Origin: Proteles cristata cristata
Lineage: Eukaryota; Chordata; Mammalia; Carnivora; Hyaenidae
Direction: 5' to 3'
NCBI GenBank assembly: GCA_017311185.1
Contig: JAESUZ010003171.1
Coordinates: 1,240,001-1,304,000, forward strand
DNA length: 64,000 bases
Shown piece by piece: positions 11,501-22,587 of this stretch. The translations under genes and the position numbers were made by a program. The notes beneath the pieces were generated by a model that ran no database searches, was not told the DNA's origin, and saw nothing but the letters and a program-made list of their open reading frames with translations. How positions within the stretch are numbered: position 1 is the stretch's first letter; every line of letters starts with the position of its first letter.

Positions 11501-12217
11501 TCTCACCAAGATCTTGAGAGAAACTCTCTATCCATTCTAGAAAATCAAAACAGACCTTCCTAACAATAGACAATTAGACTAAAACCCAAATGATGAACAG
11601 GTCTTGGGTAAGCAAAGAAAAGGAAGAATGTTACAGGCAGAGGCTGCAATTCTCCCATAAGCCTTCAGACAGGAGTGAATGTTGTAGCTCCAGGAAGTGA
11701 AAAGTGCACCCGCATTCCTGAGCAAGGTGGGTGAGGCAGCAGAGAAGAGGAAGGCTCCCCAGTCTTGTCCCATGGCTCCATGGTTTGGTCCCTTACTCTT
11801 CCCCTTGATCAGTCATCCCACATACATTAAGAAGGCCAACAACAAGCAGGGAGCTGAGTGAACAACAAAGTCACTACCAGGTCCTAGGGACCTCCAGTCT
11901 GGCTAATATCATTTTGGCAGAAAAAAAGATGGTAATTAGGATGAGAAGAACTCTAAGCCTTGGCCATAACATTACTTGAAAAGCCAGACATACTAACTAT
12001 CATCACATCTAAACCAGTTGCTCCATTTCTAAGCATTCCTCATTTCTCCCAGTCCTAGGTTCTGCTTCAGGAATAATCAATAAATCAGCTATTGATTTTC
12101 CTAAACACTAGCCTGGATGTGGTTGTTGCTATGCACAATCTTATGTAAATAAAGAGGAAATCAGCAGTCTTTGTCCTTAAACTTGAAATGGACAAAGGAA
12201 ATATTGGGAATAGAATT

Positions 12218-12400
12218 CTTGTGTGGTAGAAAGAATATGGACTTTATATCAGAGAGGCTCAGGTTAAAATGCTGACTCTGTCACTTATGAATCTTATGAG
12301 TCTTATACAATTGCATTAACCACTCAGAGCCTTAATACATTAACTTGAAAAGTGGAGATAATATCCATCTGCTTCCTACAATTTCTGGGAAGACTGAATG
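12218..12400 (+). mobile_element. MIR SINE fossil
   Basis: GTAGAAAGAATATGGACTTTA, then GGCTCAGGTTAAAATGCTGACTCTGTCACTTATGAATC, CTCAGAGCC and AAAAGTGGAGATAATATCC follow the MIR tRNA-related and core order in sense. Confidence 0.65.
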
Positions 12401-12420
12401 AGGTTAATATTTTCAAATAT

Positions 12421-12470
12421 GTTGTGTGTGTGTGTGTGCGCGCGCACACGCGCGCGTGGACATGCGCATG
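12421..12470. repeat. Alternating TG/CG microsatellite, Z-DNA-prone
   Basis: (GT)n passes directly into GCGCGCGCACACGCGCGCGTGG and CATGCGCATG, giving about 45 bases of nearly unbroken purine-pyrimidine alternation with CpG steps. The frames on the minus strand at 12,324-12,594 run across it and are not genes. Confidence 0.85.
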
Positions 12471-13419
12471 AGTGGGGTGGGGGGGTTGTCCAAGTGAGAA
12501 GGAGCAAAAAAATAAACAGAAGTTGTCCCCTACTCTTAAATTTACAAATTGATAGAAATATAGACAACACATAAACAAACACTGTAATTACCATATGAAA
12601 TGGAAATTTAACAATCCAGAAAGAGAAAATATGTCTGAACTAAAGGAGAGGCAGAGGTGATGTGGAAAAAGGAACAGAGTCAAGAGATATCTTAGATAAA
12701 TTTAAATTACATAGATTTGAAAATGTGATATAAAAATATTTATGTAAAGTTTTGTTTTATACAAATTGGAATAATGTGAATTCCCTGAATGTAAAATGCA
12801 CTGACACATGGTTCTTTTCAAAACTATCAGGCCAAATATATTGAAGCCTTATTTACACTCTAACCACAGGGCTGTGACAATTTAAGCTGATCAACAGAAA
12901 CACCTGCCTTCTACGAGTTTATTCTTCTACAACTTTTCAGCTGCACATGGTCTTCAGCAACCACATCCCTCCCAATAACTGCAAGCTGCCTTGCATTGGG
13001 ATGGTTTGGGGGCAGGGGAAAGAAATCAGACTCATTCAATGAATAAGGGGCAAATAAATGGTATACGGGAGAAGAAAAGATAATGGTTGACTTTTAGTTT
13101 CCCAGCTTATGTGACTTGGTACCTGACAAAGCCATTTAATAAGATCACTTTGACCTCCTTTTTAGAAAGAAGTGAGTTCCCTATTGAGAAGTGTGCAAGG
13201 GTATGTTAGACAATTGTATGCCAGAAATATTAATAATTAGATTCATGTGTCTTGTTGGGTATTGGATGAGAAGAATACTAAGGCTCCCTCCAATTAAGAG
13301 ACTTGAAGATGAAGGTCTTCCCTACACTTCTGTTCAACTCCCATAATTCTCAGTATAAACACCTTTTCTTTTGAATTGACTATACCAACTCTTCTATTTT
13401 ATTGTTTATATATTTTATG
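12471..13419. other. Unassigned DNA
   Basis: No frame with gene-like features and no repeat that I can name. Confidence 0.45.
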
Positions 13420-13622
13420 AATGTTTATTCATTTTTGAGAGAGAGAAAAAAAGAAAGACAGGGAGGGAGGAAGGGAGAGGCAGAGAGAGAAGGATACAGA
13501 GGATCTGAAGCAGGCTCCGTGCTAACAGTAGAGAGCTGGATGTGGGGACTGAACTCACGAACCAGGAGATCATGACCTGAGCTGCAGTTGGACGTTGAAT
13601 GGACTGAGCCACCCAGCAGCTG
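13420..13622 (-). mobile_element. Felid tRNA-derived SINE, antisense, diverged
   Basis: GAATGTTTATTCATTTTTGAGAGAGAG at the tail side, then GGATCTGAAGCAGGCTCCGTGCT and GATCATGACCTGAGCTGCAG, ending with the complement of the tRNA-like head (GGACTGAGCCACCCAGCAGC). The B box is damaged (GAACTCACGAACC). Clearly older than the copy at 14,192. Confidence 0.85.
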
Positions 13623-13714
13623 CTTGTTTAGCTTTTTAATACATTCCAGTGTTGTCTCCTATGTGGGTCATGATCTAGAGTTGGTGGTGATAGTTGTGTA
13701 GTAAGTGGCAGCAG

Positions 13715-13978
13715 TGGCAATAATAATGATATCTGCATTTTGCCTAATATGTGCAAAAACTATTCTAAATGCTTATCATATATAAACCCACTCATTACCC
13801 TCAGAGACCTTTGAGGCACAAAACAGTGTTGTCCTCATCTTACAGATGAAGAAATAGAGGAACAAAAAGTATAACTAACTTGCTCAGGGTCCCAGGACAT
13901 ACTCAAGATTTAAACCCAAAAAGTCTGTCTCTGCAATTCATGCTCTTATTCACCGTGTTATCTTGCCTCTTCAACAAA
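13715..13978 (+). mobile_element. MIR SINE fossil
   Basis: The order GCATTTTGCCTAATATGTGC, ACCCACTCATTACCCTCAGAG, TTGTCCTCATCTTACAGATGAAG, CTTGCTCAGGGTCCCAGGAC and TCTTATTCACCGTGTTATC is that of the MIR core and 3' half in sense. Confidence 0.75.
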
Positions 13979-14191
13979 ATGAGAGTTCACAGCCTTCTGG
14001 CTCTGCAGATACAGCATATGATAGGGGTAGAGGTTCTCTGAGTCACTGGAACCTGGCAAATCTTTTTCCAGGATCATCTTCCCAGTAATAAGTGACCCTG
14101 GCAGTATCCAATGCAGTATCGAAGTAGCTCCAGCAGAAATTGGCAGGGGCAGGCTAATCTCAGAGAGGCTTTAATCTTCTCAGTCTTTCCT

Positions 14192-14414
14192 GGGGCACCT
14201 GGGTGGCTTAGTCGGTTAAGAGTCCGACTTTCGCTTAGGTCATGATCTCGCGGTTCATGGGTTCGAGCCCCGCGTCGGGCTCTGTACTGACTGCCAGCTC
14301 AGAGCCTGGAGCTTATTTCGGAGTCTGTGTCTCCCTCTCTCTCTGACCCTCCCCTGCTCACGCTGTCTCTCTCTCTCTCTTTCTCCTAGAAATAAATAAA
14401 AATATTAAAAAAAA
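14192..14414 (+). mobile_element. Young felid SINE (SINEC_Fc type), full length
   Basis: Complete element with A box TGGCTTAGTCGG, B box GGTTCGAGCCC, intact GCGTCGGGC, a (CT)n stretch and an AAATAAATAAAAATATTAAA tail. A perfect 19-base target-site duplication, AATCTTCTCAGTCTTTCCT, lies at 14173-14191 and 14415-14433. The long perfect duplication and retained CpGs indicate a recent insertion. Confidence 0.95.
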
Positions 14415-14799
14415 AATCTTCTCAGTCTTTCCTATTTTGCTCCTGGTCTGTGAGTTTCCTAGGGTTCGGTGTTAAAAACTGCCAATATCTGCAGCCAAAA
14501 GGCCCCTCGAACTTCTCTCTTAGCCTTAAGACCATATTGGTTTGACTATCTCACAGCTGAGAACATACTATCTATCTTTGTTTCTTTATTTCAGAGTAAA
14601 ATAACTCAAGGAACAATAACAACAGATAGTCATTTTAAAACTCATGTATACACCCTTTGAGTATAATGATGATGACCAATGGTTTAGAAAGGACAGGTGG
14701 GTATAATGTCGGCTACATAAAATAGCTGTAACATCGGTTAGACATGTGTGCTGGGCACCCTCTCTGCTGTAACATTTGTAGAAGGTATTACTTAGAATT

Positions 14800-15310
14800 T
14801 GGGGGGTGCAAGTGACAAAAACCCAACTCTCAAGAGCTTCAGTAAAAGTAGAGATTAATTATTCAAGTATTGCTAGATCATCTCAAGGAAATCAGGACTA
14901 GGAATATGGCTGGAACTCAGGAATAAATGGAACAAGGTATTGCTCAGGACTCATTCTCTAGCTCATATTCCCACTTCTCCCTGCACATCTACTACATATC
15001 TCTTTCTTTTGTTCCTTCTTTTCTTTCTCCTTCCTTTTCATTCTGTAAATCAAATTCTTTTGCTTCTTAGGTCAACATGGAAGGAAGCATGGCTACTTTA
15101 ATATTCACTGAGTTATCAAGCTTATTGCTATAGAACAGAGAAAGAAGCAAACTCAACTCTCTGGGTCCCAAGTCCAAATCCTGGGCCAGTCAGCTGTGGC
15201 TAAGATATAGAATCACTATACTGGCATAACAACTCTGACAGCCACACTAAGGATGAGCAGGGGAAAGGCAATTATTAGAAAAGGGGGAACTGAAGAGACA
15301 GACTGATGGG
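14800..15310 (+). repeat. Possible ancient interspersed repeat, family unassigned
   Basis: GTGCAAGTGACAAAAACCCAACTC followed by GCTTCAGTAAAAGTAG and, later, CTGGGCCAGTCAGCTGTGGC resembles a common dispersed mammalian repeat that I cannot name with certainty. A pyrimidine-rich patch lies at 15,000-15,045. Confidence 0.35.
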
Positions 15311-15477
15311 CATCTTCTATAAGAAGCCACCATGCCAATTAATGTAGCTGGCAGATGTCCTTGTGACAAGGTGTGCCAAGGGACTCTGTCTCATGTAGTG
15401 TAGAAGCCTTAGGAAGCACACCTTGATACACATGTGCACAGCATGTATATAGTTGGCGTTATATATATATAAAACAA

Positions 15478-15720
15478 TTAACAGTAGTTAATGCTTATTA
15501 TACATTTCATATCTGCTATGAGGATTTATGAGTCACAAAATCTCTATAAGGTAGTACTGTAGTTATCTCTATTTTAGAAATTAAAAAGCTCAGTTTTGGA
15601 GAAAAGAGTCGACCTTCTCAAGCTTATACAGCTAGTAAACTGAAGTTTCAGAACTTGTATGTGGCTCTCTCTGATCTTAGACCCAACACTCTAGCCACTA
15701 AGACACTTGATCTTTAATTC
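15478..15720 (+). mobile_element. MIR SINE fossil
   Basis: AGTAGTTAATGCTTATTATACAT, ATCTCTATAAGGTAGTACTGTAG, GGAGAAAAGAGTCGACC, TCAAGCTTATACAGCTAGTAA and CCCAACACTCTAGCCACTAAGAC follow the MIR core and tail order in sense. Confidence 0.75.
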
Positions 15721-16405
15721 AGAAAATGTATAGTATGCACCAAGCCCAAATGCCAGGTGGAAAAATTCCAAATATACATTCCAGGTGATTAAAAGAAAAA
15801 AGGAAACTAGAACCACCATTCTTATAGATGCAATATTTCAGCTTTGATTCCCCTCACCCACACAAAATGAAGAGCTGACAGTGCTCACCTTATTAGCCTC
15901 AAATGACTCCAGATGGCATTCTTGAACAGATGTACCACTATTCAGCAGCCTTAAGAAGAATCCAATGCCATGCCTCTTTTTCACATTGACTTTCCAGGGA
16001 GGTCTTCCAAGTTCCTAAAGATCCAAGAGAGAATTCTATGGCATAGACTGTCACTTGCAGACAAAGGTCAAATAGCTGCCTCGTCCCTATGTGATGCCAT
16101 CCATGGCACAAGAAGCATCTGCTGGATTTGGAATTCTAACCACATTGCATGACTGAACTCAGGTTTTGTTGCAATTACTATTTTATAGGTAAAACAAATG
16201 AAATTAGAATATTTTTCTAGCCTATCAAACGCCAAAATCATAGGCACCTCTCAGTTAAATAATCATACAAGAGACATCAGAAAATCCAGTGCTGGAAGAT
16301 TTCAGAGGAAAAGCCTATCCCTGCCTGGCTGACTACTCCTTGTGTCACAGAGCCCTGTCCTCTCTCCTATACTGATGGTTTTCAGACTACACTTAAGCTG
16401 CCTGT
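15721..16405. other. Unassigned DNA
   Basis: No gene-like frame. The 60-codon frame at 15,970-16,152 has no recognisable features. Confidence 0.4.
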
Positions 16406-16407
16406 TT

Positions 16408-16500
16408 TTGTGACTGTTTCCTCACTAGACTCTGCCTTCTTCACCACAGTATTTCCAGAATCTAGTATAGTGTCAGGTCCATAATAACTCAGGAGGTAAT
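16408..16500 (+). mobile_element. Ancient L2/MIR-type 3' end
   Basis: TTTCCTCACTAGACTCTGCC, CTTCTTCACCACAGTATTTCCAGAATCTAGTATAGTGTCAGG resembles the L2 3' end in sense, which normally leads to the GCACATAGTAGG segment. Confidence 0.45.
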
Positions 16501-16509
16501 CTACATGGG

Positions 16510-16725
16510 AAGCGGAAGACAGGGAGGGAGGCAGTGGGGGAGGGAGAAGAGGAGGAAACAGGAAGGAAGGAAGGACGGAAGGAAGGAAGGAAGGAAGGAA
16601 GGAAGGAAGGAAGGAAGGAAGGAGAGGAAGGAAGGAAGGAAGGAGAGGAAGGAGAGGAAGGAGAGGAAGAAGGGAAGGAAGGAAAAAGGAAGGAGGGAGG
16701 GAAGTAAGAAAGGAAGGGAGGGAGG
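16510..16725 (+). repeat. GGAA microsatellite
   Basis: A tetranucleotide purine tract with eleven uninterrupted GGAA units (16577-16620), then interrupted GGAGAGGAAGG units to about 16,725. The frames on both strands (16,473-16,785 minus and 16,505-16,741 plus) are translations of this repeat and not proteins. Confidence 0.95.
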
Positions 16726-17744
16726 TTTGGGGTATGAATAGAGTCTATCTGTCCTAATATCAAGGCAAGTTTTTGAGCAAGTCATCTACAAACCTAGGTG
16801 AATATCTATTAATACCTGGAGATCATTAGTTCTGACAAGGAGAAGATACCCTGAGTGGCTACTGGACTCCATCCGTAATCCCTGGGCAGAGAAGAGCAAA
16901 GACTAAAGTTACCCAAGGCTGAGTGCCTGTTACCCTCTATGAGAGGAATAACCTCAATCAACACTGTGTATATGAAAATGGCTAACTGAAGAGAAGGGAC
17001 ATTTATGTCTCATTCTGGATCTAGGAGATCCTCCTAGGTATGCCAGTTAAATTTCCATTTCTCATGTACCTTCAACTACTCTCTTAAGAAAAACCTGAGC
17101 CTACAAAGTAGGCACTCTGACCCTCACCAAGGAAATAGTGTTAATTGTTTGTCTTGGGGCCGTGGGGCTTCACCAGTGTAAATTGAAAAAGTAAACCCAA
17201 TTTGAGAGATATGCAAATGACAACCTGAAAGAATTAATATTTAGCGCTGTAAAAAAAACACAACTCTCCTCCTCATTATGAAGGCTGTTTTTTCCATAAC
17301 CAGAAGGAAAAATGAATTGTTGGAAGCTCCTCAAAATGTGCAGCTGAGAGTGCCTTCATATTAATTAGGAAAGCGATGTTGATTAATGGGTAGCCCAAAA
17401 GCAAGAAGGAAGCTTTCCACCCTTCTGTCATCCTCCTGGCCTGGGAACAGGAAGTTTACTGAGGTCCCCAAGGCAGATCAAGAGCACAGTCCCCTCGGTC
17501 TGCTGCTGGTTGGAACACATGCAGTCTGATCATGCTTCTTTCAAGTACACTAACAGACATGTCTAGACCTGAACAAACTGGCCCCTGGGAATTAGACTGA
17601 ATATAGAAATCCACATCCTTTCAAGCCTCCCTGACCTTAATTGATCAGGACCCTCTCTATTGAAGCCCTCAGCTAGTCCAGAAAAATTTAATTTCTGAAA
17701 GTTTAGTTAAATGACAATATTGATTTTTACTCTCATTTTTTTCT
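16726..17744. other. Unassigned DNA with a candidate conserved element
   Basis: No gene found. The part at 17,150-17,440 is low in repeats and holds an octamer-type word ATGCAAAT (17,212-17,219) and several TTAATTAG / ATTAAT homeodomain-type words; see the findings. Confidence 0.4.
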
Positions 17745-17749
17745 TATAT

Positions 17750-17960
17750 GCATCCCATTTCTTACATTCGCTTAGTACATTACATGTTCCCATGGCTCTA
17801 TGGCCAGCATTACGTAATAAGTTCTTTAACACAATCTAGCAAAGGATTATGACCCCCATTTTACATAACAGAGTCCAAGTCATAAGGAGGTGGAACTATC
17901 CCTAAATGAGGAGTGAGAAGTGAAGTTTTTTGACTCCTGGACTTGCAGTGCATTTTCTTA
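17750..17960 (+). mobile_element. MIR SINE fossil
   Basis: CATTACATGTTCCCATGG, ACGTAATAAGTTCTTTAACA, GACCCCCATTTTACATAACAGAGTCC and AGGAGGTGGAACTATCCC resemble the MIR core with decayed 3' half, in sense. Confidence 0.5.
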
Positions 17961-18462
17961 ATAATGGTTCTGAGCATCTACTTGGGACAAGACCTTCTAT
18001 TTGACTTCACTACCTACTGGGTCACATACGCCACGAGCCACCCAAGAATTAGAAGGCCACCTCCTTCCTAACAAATCACAAGGAAAATAGCCTCTTCGAC
18101 CTGGTGTATAGTCTGCACACTGGCTGGTCATTATTCTTCTCTGTACAAAGGAAGGACCTTCTGTGAATGATCAGAGGCCAGATTCCATATGCTGCCCAGC
18201 TCTGGGCACTGCCACCTGTGCTTAATTTCCAGAAGCTTTTCAAAGATTGATGTCCCCTGTAGCTCATGAGACATGCAATGTAGGAGTGTCCTATATAAGC
18301 AAAGAAAGCCTCGGTAGCATGTGGAATCATGCTCTGGCCAATAAAGCCCAGGTTTGGGAAGAACAGGTTTAATGAGGTCTGAAGCTCACACAATGTTGAG
18401 AGCCTGCTTTAGAAGAGAATGCAGTTACAAAAACAAAAATTTCATATGAAAGCAAACATTTA

Positions 18463-18859
18463 GGGGTGCCTGCATGGCTCAATCAGTTGGGCATCCGACT
18501 TCAGCTCAGGTCATGATCTCACACTTGTGGGTTCGGGCCCCACATCAGGCTCTGTGCTGAAAGCTGGGAGCCTGGAACCTGCTTCAGATTCTGTGTCTCC
18601 CTGGGGTGCCTGGGTGGCTCAGTCAGTTAAGCTTCCTTCTTTGGCTCAGGTCATGATCTCACAGTTTGTGGGTTCAAGTCCCATGTCGGGCTCTGTGCTA
18701 AGTGCTAGCTCAGAGCCTGGAACCTGTTTCAGATTCTGTATCTCCCTCTCTCTCTCTCAGAAATAAATAAATTTTTTTTAAAAAAATCTTTAAAAAAAAA
18801 GATTCTGTGTCTCCCTGTCTCCCTGCTCCTCCTCTACTCTATCTCTCTCTCTTAAAAAT

Positions 18860-18893
<34 letters not shown>
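18463..18893 (+). mobile_element. Older felid SINE, split by a second SINE
   Basis: The outer element starts at GGGGTGCCTGCATGGCTCAATCAG, is cut at 18,602 and resumes at 18,817 with GTCTCCCTGCTCCTCC, ending in AAAAATAA and a (CA)n tail at 18,862-18,893. Its own 15-base target-site duplication GAAAGCAAACATTTA is at 18,448-18,462 and 18,894-18,908. Its B box is mutated (GGTTCGGGCCC). Confidence 0.92.
18603..18799 (+). mobile_element. Felid SINE nested inside another SINE
   Basis: A complete SINE head (GGGGTGCCTGGGTGGCTCAGTC) to an A/T-rich tail, flanked by a perfect 17-base duplication AGATTCTGTGTCTCCCT (18,586-18,602 and 18,800-18,816) that is itself SINE sequence of the host element. The 79-codon frame at 18,527-18,766 is read-through of the two SINEs. 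Confidence 0.93.
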
Positions 18894-18895
<2 letters not shown>

Positions 18896-19014
18896 AAGCA
18901 AACATTTATAAAGACAAAATATATCACAGCACACACATCATAAAAAGCTGACAAATACCATACAATCATAAAAGCAAGAAAGGTAGCACCATATTTCTAT
19001 CAATTAAGTGCCTG

Positions 19015-19296
19015 TCATTCTTTGGTACCATTCCCAACATTTTGGGTTGTAGATGCCAACAGTTTTATGGCAGTTTTCAAGTCAGGGAAGAGAATGACTC
19101 CTCTCTTTTCCTCAGCAGGGTCTCCTCCAGGGCCTCCAGTGAGCACATACAGTGTGCGGCCCAGTGCTGTGCGCACCAGGCCTGACTCACAAGGCAGTAC
19201 AGCCTCTGGCCTTGTGTCCTCCCACCAGCACCAGGAAGGCCATCTCAGCAGGTGGCAGGAGAATCCTAGAAGCCACTTCTGAAACAGAACAGCCAA
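19015..19296 (-). pseudogene. Unidentified GC-rich frame, possible retrocopy fragment
   Basis: A minus-strand frame of 93 codons lies in a patch that is richer in GC than its surroundings, and an 86-codon frame on the other strand (19,022-19,282) overlaps it. I do not recognise either product. I see no poly(A), no splice-site pattern and no start context that decides between them. It may be a decayed processed copy or chance. The sequence around it, 18,909-19,502, otherwise shows nothing. Confidence 0.15.
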
Positions 19297-19518
19297 CTAT
19301 AGTGTGCCTCTGCAAAGATGTGGCTGTCAGCTACAAAACCCCAGCTTACTGTAACCTCAAGGCAATTTCTCCTTAGCTGGATCCCAAAACTGCAGCTGCT
19401 CACTAGTGAGAGAAGTAAGGAAGAAAGAACGGTTTAACTGATTGTGGTTAAAATATTTTAATTTTGCAAGTTAAAAAACAAAGACCATTGGAACATATTG
19501 CCAAGACCACTCCTGCAT

Positions 19519-19744
19519 TTTTTTTTTATTTCTGAGAGAGGGGAGGGGAGGGGAGAGGAGAGGAGAGAGACAGCATGAGCAGGGGAGGGTCAGAGAGAGA
19601 GGGAGACACAGAATCAGAAACAGGCTCCAGGCTCTGAGCTGCCTGTCAGCACAGAGCCCGATGTGAGGCTTGAACCCACAAACTGCAAGATTATGGCCTG
19701 AGCCGAAGTCGGATGCTTAACTGACTGAGCCACCCAGGCACCCC
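19519..19744 (-). mobile_element. Felid tRNA-derived SINE, antisense
   Basis: T-rich tail, (GA)n, CAGCATGAGCAGGGGAGGGTC, GAAACAGGCTCCAGGCTCTGAG, then GACTGAGCCACCCAGGCACCCC at the head. Near-identical 16-base flanks AAGACCACTCCTGCAT (19,503) and AAGACTGCTCCTGCAT (19,745) are the target-site duplication, now differing at two bases. Confidence 0.93.
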
Positions 19745-19760
19745 AAGACTGCTCCTGCAT

Positions 19761-21340
19761 CTTGAAAGGACCTTCACAAATGTGGAAGCCTGTTTATAAG
19801 TGTGACTACCTTCACAAAGCCACCTCTGTGCCTATCCTCAATCTCCCTGTTCTAGAAGGAGTGGGGAACCAGGAGGAAGCCCAGAGGTATCTTCATCTCT
19901 AACAATACCAAGGGTTACAGTTCTCTAAAGTATCTGGAGTCTAATCACAGGTAAGGCAGAAACCCTGTCTCAAGCATGGTCTGGACTGAACAAACCTTCA
20001 TTATACTAGATGGTCATCCATATAACACATGTGGTATACAACCTCAGACTAAATTCTACACCACTTTCCCAGGACCACGTAGATTTACTCATACCTCTTA
20101 ACAACCATACTTTTTCACAGAAGGAAAAAAACCTACAAGTGCATGTCTGTATCTAAATAAATGATTTAGCCCCAAACTTTAATCTTTATTTGGTACCCAA
20201 TGATATGGGTGCATAAATAACAGAATTGCATGTGCATTAAACTCAGTCATAACATCAGTCCCAAGGCTCTGCATAACACATAACATTCCAGTCCAGTATG
20301 AACAAATATGTGAATGTGTCATACAACATAGGAGCATTCTATTCAACCGAAGTGCAATCATCCCTTCAGGCAAGCAGAAGCACAAAGGGTTCCCAACCTT
20401 CCCCATAGTCATCACTATTAATTTCATTAAAGGTAGAGGATTTAAATAGCTGAACATCTATTGATATGCTTCTATTTTATTTCAGTGTTAAGTCAGTGGT
20501 TCTCACAAGGTACACAAGACATACCACATAGGATTATGCATTTAAAACCTTGTATATTTTAACTTATGAGTAGTATAAACAATTTTCATGTGTAGTTTTC
20601 ACTATTTGTGATTTTCTCCTTACTCCTTGATGTTTGAATCTAACCCATACAGATGTGACATCACAGAATTTTTGTTCATTAAATCACAAAAGAAAATAAT
20701 TTTCTTTTTAATGGATACTTATATGATAGACACTTTAGTGCTCTAACCTGGGAGTGGGGAGAAGCAGAATAGAAACAGTAGTGTGCAGCATCCTGATAAA
20801 CTTCTCTAGACACAAAAGGAAATTGCATCTCTAATCTCCAAATCTGATTAAATATGAAAGAGAGGGGGGAGATGAGAAAACTTCACATAATCTTGGGTTA
20901 ACTCTTGAAAACTTCTGAGCTCCACATTACAGGGTTTTAGTTTGAATTCTATATTTCTCTTATAAATATGAACCTGTATATTACTCAGAGTGATTACATT
21001 TGGTAATAAACACTGAAAAGACTTGAGCTTTTATTTTTTAATATCTATGTTATTCAAATGGGATTGAAAATCATAAATTTCAAGCTTACAAATAGCAGCT
21101 AGGAAGGATACAGTAGGGACTTAGAAATCAATGTTTATCCAGCTGTCTGGTCAAATCCCATGAAGGCAACTCCAAGAGACCATTCCCTGCCTCCAGTCAC
21201 TCATTTCTAACAGGTTCTAAACTCAGGTTTCCTTTTATTTTCATTCTGAATTCTTTTACTCAGGGGTTGTTCATATGTATTTTAAATTCTCATATGAAAT
21301 TGTTCCACTTATCTTTGATGATTGGTTTCCAACTTGATTT
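19761..21340. other. Unassigned DNA
   Basis: No gene-like frame; the 92-codon minus frame at 20,179-20,457 has no family motif. An AGTCAGTGGTTCTCAC word at 20,491 could be the end of a DNA-transposon fossil but the rest does not follow. Confidence 0.4.
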
Positions 21341-21342
21341 CA

Positions 21343-21455
21343 TTCATTCATTTCATCAACAAATATTTATTAAGCACCTACTATGTATCAGAACTATTCT
21401 AGGCATTGGACAGACAGCTGTGGGCAAAAATCTCCGTGACATCCTATTATACTGA
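21343..21455 (-). mobile_element. Ancient L2 3' end, antisense
   Basis: CATTCATTTCATCAACAAATATTTATTAAGCACCTACTATGTATCAG followed by CTATTCTAGGCATTGGACAGACAG is the complement of the L2 3' end. From 21,456 to 22,585 I see nothing I can assign. Confidence 0.6.
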
Positions 21456-22587
21456 ATCATATGAAACTGATACTTTTATAGGCCAAATGGTCAAGTATCA
21501 ACAATATCATGTGGTTTAGCCCATGCTGGGGAAACAGAAAATAAGTATAATTGGTAAGAACTTTGGTAGTATGTTAGAATCTCTTCTGAGGTTAGAGCCC
21601 TTGACACTGCCCTCTTATTACACTTGCCAGTTTGAATGGACTCTTAATGCTACCTCCTGACCCAGCCTTGAAAAAGAAAACTCCAGATACCCAGGAATCA
21701 GCAAAAGACCTCAGGAAAAAAAGCTACATTTAGTGATTTCCCCACCCTCTAGCTTCTGCTTTTACTGAGTTTTTTAATAGGAGGTTTCACAAAAGACTGG
21801 TTCATTTAATAACATCTGAAATAAAGTAAGTCATTGGTAAGTATTTAGGAGCATTTTCATTATCGTATTACCTTCAGAATAATCATACCCAATAAGCTGG
21901 AATTTGTTCAATTCTGGTGCTTACGGATTTTAGTGTGGTGCTCCTTCTAACAGAATTGTGAAATAAAATTCACTTGAGATCTTAAAGTCCTTCTATGAAC
22001 TATTGGTGTACAAACCCCTGTGAACCTTCTGAGACTTATAAACATCCACATGCTGCCCAGGGGAAACTGTGTCTGGTACCAAGAGGCATCCTGATAAAAG
22101 AGGAAAATATGGCTTCACAGAATCAACAGATACTTAGAGCCCTATGCAGACTGAAACATTTCCTTTTTTTTTTTTTAAAGGGAAAAAGCCTTAAAGCTGC
22201 AGACAAGTATCTCTTCCACTTATCAAAGTTTTAGCTTTGACGCAGTATTATCTACCTGAGCCTCAATTTCTCATGAAAAAATTAGGCTCTACCCCACAGA
22301 CTGTTGAGTGAGAGAACATAAAAGTGTAAGTAGAAAATATAAGTGCTTTGTAAACTACATAAGGAAGGACAATTTTCAAAATGAGGAAACAAAATTAAAA
22401 CTAAAACAAAAAACCTGATTTATCCCAGGAATTAAAGGCGAAGTCCCAGATAATGAGACAAGATTTTCAGGCAGTTGGGGAAGGGAAGATCAGTGCATTT
22501 CGGCATGACTTCACTAAAAACAGCAAAGAACCTATATTTATACACTTTGGTGTGTTAGGGTTTACAGTGCACCATGACAAAGTGGGA

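Noticed and set aside
16473..16785. Open frames of 78-96 codons on both strands
   Set aside because: They translate the GGAA microsatellite; the products are simple Lys/Arg/Glu/Gly or Pro/Ser/Phe repeats.
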